Shown here: positions 21,718-28,910 of the stretch, piece after piece
How positions within the stretch are numbered: the stretch's first letter is position 1
Layout: each line of letters starts with the position of its first letter
NCBI GenBank assembly: GCA_016790435.1
Contig: JAEUPE010000048.1
Coordinates: 1 to 38,148, forward strand
DNA: 38,148 nucleotides
Source of the DNA: Rubrivivax sp.
GTDB lineage: Bacteria; Pseudomonadota; Gammaproteobacteria; Burkholderiales; Burkholderiaceae_C
Direction: 5' to 3'
Made by a program: the position numbers and the translations under genes
Notes under the pieces: generated by a model
The model's input: only the letters and a program-made list of their open reading frames with translations
Database searches by the model: none
What the model was told of the DNA's origin: nothing

Positions 21718-22347
21718 GTGGCCCTGTCCGAGCGATTGAGGAACGAGACGCGCGACCTGCACGCGCGGGCCGAGCGCAGCGGCGCCATGCACAGGCTGCT
21801 GCGCGGTGGGCTCGACAGGGCGCACTACTGCGCCCTGCTGCGCTCGCTGCACGCCATCTACGAGGGCCTCGAGGCGGCGCTGGCGCAGCATGCGCCGCAC
21901 CCGCTCGTGGCGCCGGTCTGCCTGCCGGGACTCGCGCGCACCGAACTGCTGGCCGCCGACCTGCGCCTGTTGCACGGCGAAAGCTGGCGGCAGGACCTGG
22001 CCTTGCCCGCCGCGGCGCGCCGCTACGCGCGGCGCCTGCGCCTGCTGGCGCGCTGGCAGCCGCCGCTGCTGGCCGCGCACGCCTACGTGCGCTACCTGGG
22101 CGACCTGCACGGCGGGCAGGTGCTGAAGACGCTCGTCGCCCGCACCTTTGCGCTCGAGGCCGGCGCCGGCACGTCCTTCTACGGCTTCGGCGACCGCGCC
22201 GCGACGCAGGCCCTCATCGTCGACTTTCGCCGCGGCCTGGGCGAGATCGGGCACCGCCAGCCGGCGATCGTGGATGCCATCGTGCGCGAGGCCCGGCACG
22301 CCTTCGAGGCGCACTGCCGCCTGTTCGAAGAGATCGCGCCGGCCTAA
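21718..22347 (+). CDS. Heme oxygenase (biliverdin-forming)
   Basis: A 209-residue protein of the HemO/BphO type, cleaving heme to biliverdin, CO and iron. The proximal His is in RNETRDLHARAERSG and the distal helix Gly-rich motif is AYVRYLGDLHGGQVLKTL. The start is a GTG at 21718 with no strong ribosome site; the reading frame extends further upstream without a better start. No bacteriophytochrome gene is in the window, though biliverdin for one is the obvious use next to a photosynthesis cluster. A 12-bp direct repeat (GGCTGACTCACG at 21639 and 21708) lies around the start. Divergent from cheBR. Confidence 0.88.
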   Translation: MALSERLRNETRDLHARAERSGAMHRLLRGGLDRAHYCALLRSLHAIYEGLEAALAQHAPHPLVAPVCLPGLARTELLAADLRLLHGESWRQDLALPAAARRYARRLRLLARWQPPLLAAHAYVRYLGDLHGGQVLKTLVARTFALEAGAGTSFYGFGDRAATQALIVDFRRGLGEIGHRQPAIVDAIVREARHAFEAHCRLFEEIAPA

Positions 22348-22361
22348 GGCGGCCGGAGGCG

Positions 22362-22411
22362 CCGCCCCGGGGCGGACGGCCCGGGGCCTTCCACACCGGC
22401 CCCGGGGCCGG
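22362..22411 (+). terminator. GC palindromes after heme oxygenase
   Basis: Two perfect palindromes, CCGCCCCGGGGCGG (22362-22375) and CCGGCCCCGGGGCCGG (22396-22411), follow the heme oxygenase stop. They probably mark the transcript end. The rest of this 318-bp gap up to pucB holds the puc promoter. Confidence 0.45.
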
Positions 22412-22543
22412 CGGACGACCGCCTGCCGCGACACCCGCCCAGGCCTTCTGCTGCGGACACACCGGCCGCTACACCACCTCCCGCCCGGCGTGGCCTGGCG
22501 CCGGACGCAGGCACGGGAACCGTTGCGCGGCATCAAACGTCAA

Positions 22544-22561
22544 TGTCAATACGACTTGACA
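22544..22561 (+). promoter_or_regulatory. PpsR/CrtJ box 1 of puc, contains a -35 hexamer
   Basis: TGTCAATACGACTTGACA fits TGT-N12-ACA exactly. Its end is a perfect -35 hexamer TTGACA (22556-22561), so PpsR binding would block polymerase. Confidence 0.8.
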
Positions 22562-22569
22562 ACTACGTA

Positions 22570-22587
22570 TGTCCGCCGGAAATTACA
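22570..22587 (+). promoter_or_regulatory. PpsR/CrtJ box 2 of puc
   Basis: TGTCCGCCGGAAATTACA fits TGT-N12-ACA and lies 8 bp after box 1, the usual spacing for cooperative PpsR binding. It covers the probable -10 region (near 22579-22585). Confidence 0.75.
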
Positions 22588-22665
22588 CCGGTCTGGCCAC
22601 AAGCACCGTTGCCGAGGCACCCGCGCGCAGGTTTTGCACGCTTTCAACCCCCGAGAGGAGGGTCC

Positions 22666-22830
22666 ATGGCAGAGTACAGATCAGACCCCAGCAAGGTCTG
22701 GCCCACCGGCCTCACCGAGGCCGAGTCCGAAGAAATCCACAAGCACGTCATCCAGGGCACGCAGATCTTCGGCTTCATCGCCGCGCTCGCGCACCTGTTC
22801 GCCTACATCTATTCCCCCTGGCTGAAGTAG
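22666..22830 (+). CDS. pucB: Light-harvesting 2 (B800-850) beta polypeptide
   Basis: A 54-residue antenna polypeptide. The N-terminus SDPSKVWPTGLTEAESEEIH is the LH2-beta type, with His in IHKHV and the bacteriochlorophyll-binding His in LAHLF inside the single span (about residues 30-48), ending YSPWLK. It pairs with PucA in LH2. A strong GAGAGGAGG site precedes the ATG, and two PpsR boxes lie upstream. pucA follows 19 nt after the stop. Confidence 0.95.
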   Translation: MAEYRSDPSKVWPTGLTEAESEEIHKHVIQGTQIFGFIAALAHLFAYIYSPWLK

Positions 22831-22849
22831 GCAAGAAGGAGAACCAACA

Positions 22850-23083
22850 ATGATCTACGGAAAGATCTGGTGCGTCGTCAAGCCCACGGTCGGCATCCCG
22901 CTGTTCCTGGGTTCGGTGGCTCTCACGTCTCTCTTCGTCCACTACCACCTGTTGCAGGCGACGGGCTGGTTGAAGACGTACTACATGGGCAAGGCGAAGA
23001 CGGCGATGGTCGATTCGGCAACCCCCATGGCGGCGGCGCCTCCGGGCGAGGTCGTGTTGATCGCCCAGGCGACCAAGAAGTAG
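22850..23083 (+). CDS. pucA: Light-harvesting 2 alpha polypeptide with extended tail
   Basis: A 77-residue alpha chain. MIYGKIWCVVKPTVGIPLFL is the standard LH2-alpha N-terminus; the single span includes the bacteriochlorophyll ligand His in SLFVHYHLLQ. After the usual end near YYMGKAK there is a further tail of about 25 residues, Ala/Pro-containing and fairly hydrophobic (ATPMAAAPPGEVVLIAQ). Typical LH2 alpha chains have 50-60 residues; I recall a long Ala/Pro tail from Rubrivivax gelatinosus. AAGGAG precedes the start. Confidence 0.95.
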   Translation: MIYGKIWCVVKPTVGIPLFLGSVALTSLFVHYHLLQATGWLKTYYMGKAKTAMVDSATPMAAAPPGEVVLIAQATKK

Positions 23084-23121
23084 ACGGCCCTGACCGTCCA
23101 CCTCGAATGACGCGGCTGCCG

Positions 23122-23138
23122 GCCGGGTTCTGCCCGGC
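23122..23138 (+). terminator. Hairpin between pucBA and pucC
   Basis: GCCGGG pairs with CCCGGC around TTCTG. Such hairpins after pucBA commonly stabilise the abundant antenna mRNA and reduce read-through to pucC; here this is inferred from position. Confidence 0.45.
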
Positions 23139-23197
23139 GGCGGCTCGTGTCTCTGCCTGCGCGGTTCGCAGGGAACACCTCATTCGATGAAGCATCG

Positions 23198-24655
23198 ATG
23201 AAAAGCCGCACACGCCGCCTCGTCGACCGCTGGGCGCGGCTGGGTCCGCGCTTCCTTCCATTCGCCGACGCGGCCACGCCGGACCTGCCGCTGTCGCGCC
23301 TGCTGCGCCTGTCGTTGTTCCAGGTGTCGGTCGGCATGGCCCTCGTGCTGCTCGTCGGCACGCTCAACCGCGTCATGATCGTGGAGCTCGGCGTGCCGGC
23401 TTCGCTCGTCGCGGTCATGGTTTCGCTGCCGGTCCTCTATGCGCCGTTGCGCGCGTTGATCGGCTTCCGTTCGGACAACCATCGCTCGGCGCTCGGATGG
23501 CGCCGCGTGCCCTTCATCTGGATGGGCTCGATGGTGCAGTTCGGTGGCCTGGCGATCATGCCCTTCGCCTTGCTCGTGCTGTCGGGCGGCGGTGAGGCCG
23601 CCCAATGGCCGGCGTGGATCGGGCAGCTGGGTGCCGGATTCGCGTTCCTGCTCGTCGGTGCCGGCCTGCACACGGTGCAGACCGCCGGCCTCGCGCTGGC
23701 CACCGACCTCGCGCCGCGCGAAACACAGCCGCGCGTCGTCGGGCTGATGTACGTGATGCTGCTCGCCGGCACCGTGGCCAGCGCCTTCCTGTTCGGTGCC
23801 TTCCTCCGCGAGTTCACGCCCGGGCGCCTGGTGCAGGTGATCCAGGCCGCGGCAGTCGCCACGCTCGTGCTGAACAGCGTCGCGCTGTGGAAGCAGGAGC
23901 CTCGCCACTCCCGCCGCGCCGCGCGCGTCGGCGCGGGTGCGGTGGTGGCCGACATGCCATCCACGTTCACCGAAGCCTGGCGGGAATTCGCCGCCGGGCC
24001 CGGCGTGCGCGCGCGCCTGCTCGTCATCGCGCTCGGCACGCTCGCCTTCGGCATGCAGGACGTGTTGCTCGAACCCTACGGCGGGCAGGTGCTCGGCATG
24101 GGCGTCGGCGCCACCACCTGGCTCACGGCGGCGCTGGCCGGCGGGGGACTCATCGGCTTCAGCCTCGCTTCGGCCGTGCTCAGCCGCGGCGCCGACCCGC
24201 TGCGCATGGCCGCGGCCGGTGCGGTCGTCGGCGTGCCCGCCTTCCTGGCCGTGCTCGCCGGCGGCGCCGCGCAGTCGGTCGCGTTGTTCGCAGCCGGCGT
24301 CTTCGCCATCGGCTTCGGCGGCGGCCTCTTCGGGCACGGCACGCTCACGGCCACGATGAACAGCGCCCCCGTCGACCAGGCCGGCCTGGCGCTCGGCGCC
24401 TGGGGCGCGGTGCAGGCCACCGCGGCCGGCGTGGGGGTCGCCGCCGGCGGCGTGCTGCGCGACGTGGTCGCTGCCGTCGCGGCCCGCGGCTGGCTCGGCA
24501 CGTCACTCGCCGGGCCGTCGACGGGGTATGCCTTCGTCTATCTCGTCGAGATCGTGCTGCTGCTGGCGACGCTGACCGTGCTGGCGCGATTGCTCGGCCA
24601 GCGCATCCTGCCTTCCACCCGCGCCACGCCCAGCCTGCCGATGGGCGCGGGCTGA
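23198..24655 (+). CDS. pucC: PucC family LH2 assembly protein
   Basis: A 485-residue MFS-like membrane protein with about 12 spans, of the PucC/LhaA/Bch2 family needed for LH2 assembly. Family segments include LNRVMIVELGVPASLVAVMV, the basic loop GFRSDNHRSALGWRRVPFIWMG, GMQDVLLEPYGG and FGGGLFGHGTLTATMN followed by LGAWGAVQATAAG. The ATG at 23198 is preferred to an in-frame earlier start because the protein family begins shortly before LVDRWARLGPRFLPF; the ribosome site is weak. It follows pucBA by 114 nt and is probably expressed by read-through. Confidence 0.93.
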   Translation: MKSRTRRLVDRWARLGPRFLPFADAATPDLPLSRLLRLSLFQVSVGMALVLLVGTLNRVMIVELGVPASLVAVMVSLPVLYAPLRALIGFRSDNHRSALGWRRVPFIWMGSMVQFGGLAIMPFALLVLSGGGEAAQWPAWIGQLGAGFAFLLVGAGLHTVQTAGLALATDLAPRETQPRVVGLMYVMLLAGTVASAFLFGAFLREFTPGRLVQVIQAAAVATLVLNSVALWKQEPRHSRRAARVGAGAVVADMPSTFTEAWREFAAGPGVRARLLVIALGTLAFGMQDVLLEPYGGQVLGMGVGATTWLTAALAGGGLIGFSLASAVLSRGADPLRMAAAGAVVGVPAFLAVLAGGAAQSVALFAAGVFAIGFGGGLFGHGTLTATMNSAPVDQAGLALGAWGAVQATAAGVGVAAGGVLRDVVAAVAARGWLGTSLAGPSTGYAFVYLVEIVLLLATLTVLARLLGQRILPSTRATPSLPMGAG

Positions 24656-24764
24656 CGCGGGTTCGTCATGCGGTGCTATCGTTTTTCGGAGCTGCACGCG
24701 TCGGCGTGCGAGTCATTCCCCCGTGGAGGTCGCCGCGCCCTCCGCCAACCACCTGGAGCCAACC

Positions 24765-24878
24765 ATGCAGGTCCATCACATTCTGTTCATCGTGTGGGTC
24801 ATCGTCTTCGTGTTCTGGGCGGCGCGCCAGATCTCGGCCGCCAATCGCCGGCACGATGAGCGGCAGCAGGAGAGGTAG
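24765..24878 (+). CDS. 37-aa single-span membrane protein in the photosynthesis cluster
   Basis: Encodes MQVHHILFIVWVIVFVFWA followed by a basic, Gln/Arg-rich tail (RQISAANRRHDERQQER). One transmembrane helix (about 5-20) rich in Trp and Phe, positive-inside tail. A GGAG site lies 6 nt before the ATG. It sits 109 nt after pucC on the same strand and is convergent with the bchP group. No family recognised. By size and form it resembles small accessory subunits of membrane complexes, so a link to LH2 or its assembly is possible but only inferred. Confidence 0.6.
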   Translation: MQVHHILFIVWVIVFVFWAARQISAANRRHDERQQER

Positions 24879-24925
24879 CAGCGCGGGCTCCGGCAGCTCG
24901 AGCGCCGAAAGGCGCCGCTCAGGCG

Positions 24926-25168
24926 TCAGGCGTCAGGCGCAACCGCGCGGCCGCGGGGGCGCCGCCGCAACAGGCGGCCGGCCACATCGACCAACGAGAC
25001 GGCCAGCAGCGCCGCGCACACCGCGGCGTTGATGCCCATGATGAGGGCGAGCGAGAAGCCCTCCACCCGCGCGCCGATCGAGAAGCCGGCAACACCGCCG
25101 GCCAGCGCGCAGGCCGCGGCAAAACCATGTTCGAGCAGCACGGCGGTGTTCGGCATCGAGCGTTCCAT
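24926..25168 (-). CDS. Hypothetical two-span membrane protein downstream of bchP
   Basis: An 80-residue protein with two hydrophobic segments (about 13-36 and 38-60; AAACALAGGVAGFSIGARVEG and ALIMGINAAVCAALLAVSLV) and a short Arg-rich C-terminus (RLLRRRPRGRAV). AGGAG lies 11 nt before the ATG at 25168; a second ATG at 25156 is possible. It is the last gene of the bchG-bch2-bchP unit, 40 nt after bchP. I do not recognise a family. Confidence 0.65.
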   Translation of the reverse strand: MERSMPNTAVLLEHGFAAACALAGGVAGFSIGARVEGFSLALIMGINAAVCAALLAVSLVDVAGRLLRRRPRGRAVAPDA

Positions 25169-25208
25169 GTGATTGCGGCTCCTGAACGATGACGATGAAG
25201 CCCGGGCG

Positions 25209-26426
25209 CTAGACCCGTGCCAGGCCCAGCAGATGGGCCACGTCCTTGAAGAAGATGCGCACGTGCGCCATCGGCCGCGCGCGCACCAGGCGCTTGTGCA
25301 TGTAGGCGTCGAAGGTGAGTTGCTGCACGTCGCGGTCGCGGCAGATGCTGACGAAGCGCTCGCGGCGCTTGTCGCTGCTGTACCAGAAGCGCTGCATGAT
25401 GCCGAGCACCCAGAACACGCGGCCGTGTTCGCCGAGGAAGCGGCGCCGTACCTTGCGCAGGTGCTTGGCCTGCCCCGTGCTCAGGAACTCCGCCACGCCG
25501 TCGGCGGCCATGCGGCCGCAGGCCATCGCGTAGTAGATGCCCTCGCCGGAGGAAGGCGCCACGACACCGGCGGCATCGCCGATGACGATGACGTCGCGCC
25601 CGTTGTCCCAGCGCGGCAGCGGCTTGAGCGGGATGGGCGCACCTTCGCGCCGCACCGTCACCGCGTCGCCGAAGCCGATCTCGCGCCGGTACGCGGCCAC
25701 CGAGTGCCGCAGCGAGAAACCCTTGTTGGCGCTGCCGGTGCCGATGGACAGCGTGTCGCCGTGCGGGAACACCCAGGCGTAGAAGTCCGGCGACAGCGAG
25801 CCGCGATAGATGACGTCGCAGCGCTGGTCGTCGTAGTCGGCCGGCGGCGTGGCGGGGCGCTGCACGATCTCGTGTTAGGCGAAGACGAGGTGGGCGCGGT
25901 CGAAGCGGCCGAGCGCTTGTTCGGCGACCAGCGAGCGCGCGCCGTCGGCACCGACGACGCACCTCGCGCGCGTCGTGGCGTGGCCGACGCCTTCGGGGCC
26001 GCCTTCGGGGCGCCAGCGCACGACCGAGGTGCCGTCGGCGTCGCGCTCGAGCGCCTCGAAGCTGCCGCTGGTGCGCACGGCACCGGCGCCGGCGGCACGC
26101 TCGCGCAGCCACTCGTCGAAGTGCTCGCGGTCGACCATGCCGACGAAGCCGCCCTCGATGGGGATGTCGACGCGTTGGTCGGCCGGCGACACCATGCGCG
26201 CGCAACGGATGCGCGCCACCAGCAGGTGCGGCGGAATGTCGAAGTCGGCGATCAGCCGCGGCGGGATGGCGCCGCCGCAGGGCTTGACGCGCCCGGCGCG
26301 GTCGAGCAACAGCACCGAGAGGCCACGCTGCGCCAGCTCGTGCGCCGTCGTGGCGCCGGCCGGGCCGCCGCCGACCACGACGACGTCATAGGTGGATGGG
26401 GCTTGCGCCTGCGCAGGGCTGTTCAT
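25209..26426 (-). pseudogene. bchP: Geranylgeranyl reductase BchP, interrupted by an in-frame stop
   Basis: BchP reduces the geranylgeranyl tail of bacteriochlorophyll a to phytyl. The frame opens at ATG 26426 (GGGAGAGG upstream) with the FAD-binding GGGPAG (19-24), then PCGGAIPPRLIADFDIP and CVVGADGARSLVAEQALGR. At codon 184 a TAA (25875-25877) stands where the family has Tyr (VFAYHEI; here VFA-stop-HEI). The same frame continues intact for 222 codons with RCDVIYRGSLSPDFYAWVFP, VIGDAAGVVAPSSGEG and ends LLGLARV. So a single base change separates it from a normal 405-residue BchP. Either a true nonsense mutation or a base error. It overlaps the end of bch2 by ATGA. Confidence 0.88.
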
Positions 26427-27934
26427 GGCCTCTCCCGGGTGGAAGTCGATGACGGAGACACGGCCAGCGCCGCGTGGGCGCCGAGGTCCACCGCCCGCGG
26501 GGCGGCAGCGGGTGTTGCGGGCCCGTCGCGCAGGCGCAGCGCCAGGCGCGCAGCCACCACGAAGAGCACGGCCTCGCCGGCGAAGACGAGTGCGTAGGCC
26601 AGCGCCGGCGAGCCGGTGAGCCAGCGTGTGACATCGCTCGCCACCGCGCCGAGCACGCCGCCGCCGGCGAAGCCGATGGCCTGCGCCGCACCCCACAAGC
26701 CCATGCGGGTGCCTTCACGGCCTGACGGGCCGCCGGGAGGGGCGGAAGGTGAGGATGTGGCCGAGGCGTCGGCGTCCGCCCCGGCGCCCGAGGCGTCGAC
26801 GCCGCCAGCGGGGCCAGCGGCGCGAGCGGGGCCAGCGGCTAACGCCATCATCGAACCGATGGCTGCGATCGAGAACGCGCCATTGGCCGCGCCCATCAGG
26901 AAGACGTTGGCGCGCAGCGGCCAGTCCGGCGCCGCGAACAGGCCACCGACCACGAGCCCGAGCAGTGCCACGCCGGAGGCGATGCAGCCGCCCACCGTCC
27001 ACGCGCGCAGCGAGCCGAGCTCGGCGCCGGCCACGCGCCGGCCGGCCATCGCGGCCAGCAGCATGCCGGCGAGCGTGCCGCCATGCTGCACGCCAGAAAG
27101 ACGCGTCGTCTCGCCCGGCGAGAAGCCGAAGACCAGGCCGGCGAACGGCTCGAGGATCAGATCCTGCGCGCTGTAGGCCACCATCGAGGCAAAGACGAAG
27201 ACCGTGAAGCGACGCGCCTGTGCGTCCGCCCAGACCTCGGCCAGCGCGGCGAAGAAGCGCTGGCTCGTCATCGCCTCGTTCTCGGCGCGCCGCAAGGCCG
27301 GCGCGCCCGACTCGAGCCGCCACAGCGAGAGCATCGTCACCACGAGCGCGATCACCGACACCGTGCCCGAGACGAGCATCAGCCGCGAAGGCGTGTAGGG
27401 GTCGAGGAAGCGCCCGGCCACGCCGGCCGTGACGGCGAAGCCGGCGATCATCATCACCCACACCACGGCCGCGGCACCGGCCCGCCTGGAGGCCTGTACA
27501 CGCGTGGCCATGAGCGTGAGCAGCGAGGTGCCCGCGGCGCTGACCCCCAGGCCGACGCCGGCGAAGGCCACGGCCGCCAGCGCAATGCCCGCCGTCGCGT
27601 CATGCGACATCCATGCGGTGGCCACCGCCGCCAGCCAGCCCGAAGTGGCCAGCACGGCCATGCCGCCGACGATCCAGGGCGTGCGCCGCGCCGTGCGGTC
27701 GGCACCGAAGCCCATGCGCGGCCGCGTCAGTTGCACGGCATAGTGCAGCGCGACGAGCAGGCCGGGCAGCAGGGCCGGCAGCGCCAGTTCCACGACCATG
27801 ACGCGGTTCAACGTCGAAGTGGTCAGCACGACGACGCCACCGAGCATCGCCTGCACGAGGCCCAGGCGCGCCACGCCCAGCCAGCCCAGGCCCACGTCAC
27901 TGCCCGGATCGGCAGCCGTCGACTCTCGTGTCAT
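26423..27934 (-). CDS. bch2: Bch2 / PucC-family membrane protein
   Basis: A 503-residue MFS-like protein of the PucC-LhaA-Bch2 family, the member usually located between bchG and bchP. Motifs: STLNRVMVVELALPALLPGL, PRMGFGADRTARRTPWI, SAQDLILEPFAGLVFG and MGLWGAAQAIGFAGG. Proposed roles are assembly of pigment-protein complexes or pigment transport; not settled. Before the last conserved motif there is an unusual Ala/Gly/Ser/Asp-rich insertion of about 40 residues (DASGAGADADASATSSPSAP), and a Ser/Thr/Pro-rich C-terminus. The start overlaps the bchG stop and the stop overlaps the bchP start, both as ATGA. Confidence 0.9.
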   Translation of the reverse strand: MTRESTAADPGSDVGLGWLGVARLGLVQAMLGGVVVLTTSTLNRVMVVELALPALLPGLLVALHYAVQLTRPRMGFGADRTARRTPWIVGGMAVLATSGWLAAVATAWMSHDATAGIALAAVAFAGVGLGVSAAGTSLLTLMATRVQASRRAGAAAVVWVMMIAGFAVTAGVAGRFLDPYTPSRLMLVSGTVSVIALVVTMLSLWRLESGAPALRRAENEAMTSQRFFAALAEVWADAQARRFTVFVFASMVAYSAQDLILEPFAGLVFGFSPGETTRLSGVQHGGTLAGMLLAAMAGRRVAGAELGSLRAWTVGGCIASGVALLGLVVGGLFAAPDWPLRANVFLMGAANGAFSIAAIGSMMALAAGPARAAGPAGGVDASGAGADADASATSSPSAPPGGPSGREGTRMGLWGAAQAIGFAGGGVLGAVASDVTRWLTGSPALAYALVFAGEAVLFVVAARLALRLRDGPATPAAAPRAVDLGAHAALAVSPSSTSTRERP

Positions 27935-28815
27935 GCGCCGCCCCTCACGAGGCCCTGCAACGCGAAGGCCGACACCAGCATGCCGAGCACGTAGAGCGTG
28001 ACGCCGAGGCCGCTGTACCAGATGGCCCGTTGTTCGGGTGCGGCGAGGAAGCGCCGCATCAACAGCCCCTGCGCCAGCAGCAGCGTGGCCACCGCGGCCG
28101 CGTGCACGGGCGCGCCCCACTCGACGAGCAGCGCCACCACCGCCGCCTGCGGCACCGCCATCACCCAGCACGCGACACGCGCGGCGCGCGGCGCGCCGAG
28201 CATCACCGGCAACGACTGGATGCCCATGCGGCGGTCGCCCGCCATCGACTTGAAGTCGTTGAGCGTCATGATGCCGTGCGCACCCGCCGAGTAGAGCGCG
28301 GCCAGGATCAGCGAAGGCAGGCTCGGCCAGCCGCCGGCCATCAGCGCGGCGCCGGTGACCCAGGCCAAGCCTTCATAGCTCAGACCGCAGGCCGCGTTGC
28401 CCCACCAGCCGTTGCGCTTCAGGCGCAGCGGCGGCGCGCTGTAGGCCCACGCCAGCACCAGCCCGAAAGCCGCGGCGATGAAGCCCCAGGGGCCCAGCGC
28501 CCAGCCGACGGCGAGGGACAGCAGCGTCCAGGCGAGCGCCATGTAGAGGCCCCAGCGGCCGGGCATGCGCCCGCTCGGGATGGGGCGCTGCGGCTCGTTG
28601 ATGGCGTCCACATGGCGGTCGAACCAGTCGTTCACGGCCTGGCTCGTGGCGCACACCATCGGCCCGGCGAGCACGACGCCGCCGAGCAGCACATGCAGGC
28701 GCCCGTCCAGCGGCATGCCCGAGGCCACGACGCCGCACCCGAAGGCCCACATGGGCGGGAACCAGGTGATCGGCTTGAAGAGTTCGGCAATCGCCGAGGG
28801 GGCCGGCAGCGGCAT
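27931..28815 (-). CDS. bchG: Bacteriochlorophyll synthase (bacteriochlorophyllide esterifying enzyme)
   Basis: A 294-residue UbiA-type prenyltransferase that attaches geranylgeranyl or phytyl diphosphate to bacteriochlorophyllide a. The N-terminus LFKPITWFPPMWAFGCG and the prenyl-diphosphate motif NDWFDRHVDAINEPQRPIPSG are diagnostic; the second cluster reads NDFKSMAGDRRMG. Nine or so spans. The start is uncertain: ATG 28815 (GCGAGG upstream) is preferred; a TTG at 28851 would lie inside the PpsR box. First gene of the coupled bchG-bch2-bchP unit, 95 nt after ppsR. Confidence 0.93.
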   Translation of the reverse strand: MPLPAPSAIAELFKPITWFPPMWAFGCGVVASGMPLDGRLHVLLGGVVLAGPMVCATSQAVNDWFDRHVDAINEPQRPIPSGRMPGRWGLYMALAWTLLSLAVGWALGPWGFIAAAFGLVLAWAYSAPPLRLKRNGWWGNAACGLSYEGLAWVTGAALMAGGWPSLPSLILAALYSAGAHGIMTLNDFKSMAGDRRMGIQSLPVMLGAPRAARVACWVMAVPQAAVVALLVEWGAPVHAAAVATLLLAQGLLMRRFLAAPEQRAIWYSGLGVTLYVLGMLVSAFALQGLVRGGA

Positions 28816-28845
28816 GCCGCCGATGGTGAACCTCGCCGACTCAAA

Positions 28846-28863
28846 CGTCAATCGAGATGGACA
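28846..28863 (-). promoter_or_regulatory. PpsR/CrtJ-like box upstream of bchG
   Basis: On the minus strand TGTCCATCTCGATTGACG, fitting TGT-N12-ACA except for the last base. It lies between ppsR and bchG and contains TTGACG as a possible -35. Only one box is evident. Confidence 0.55.
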
Positions 28864-28910
28864 CTTTCATGTGGACACTTCGCTGGTCGCCGCCCCGCGG
28901 GCGGCGGCGC

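Noticed and set aside
22396..22411. GC palindromes before the puc promoter as a possible origin or attachment site
   Set aside because: No iterons, AT-rich region or integrase nearby; the position after a stop codon fits a transcript end better.
15156..23176. A shared 15-bp word GGTTCGCAGGGAACA near 15156 and 23162
   Set aside because: Only two copies, one inside coding sequence and one before pucC, without shared flanks. Chance or too little to interpret.
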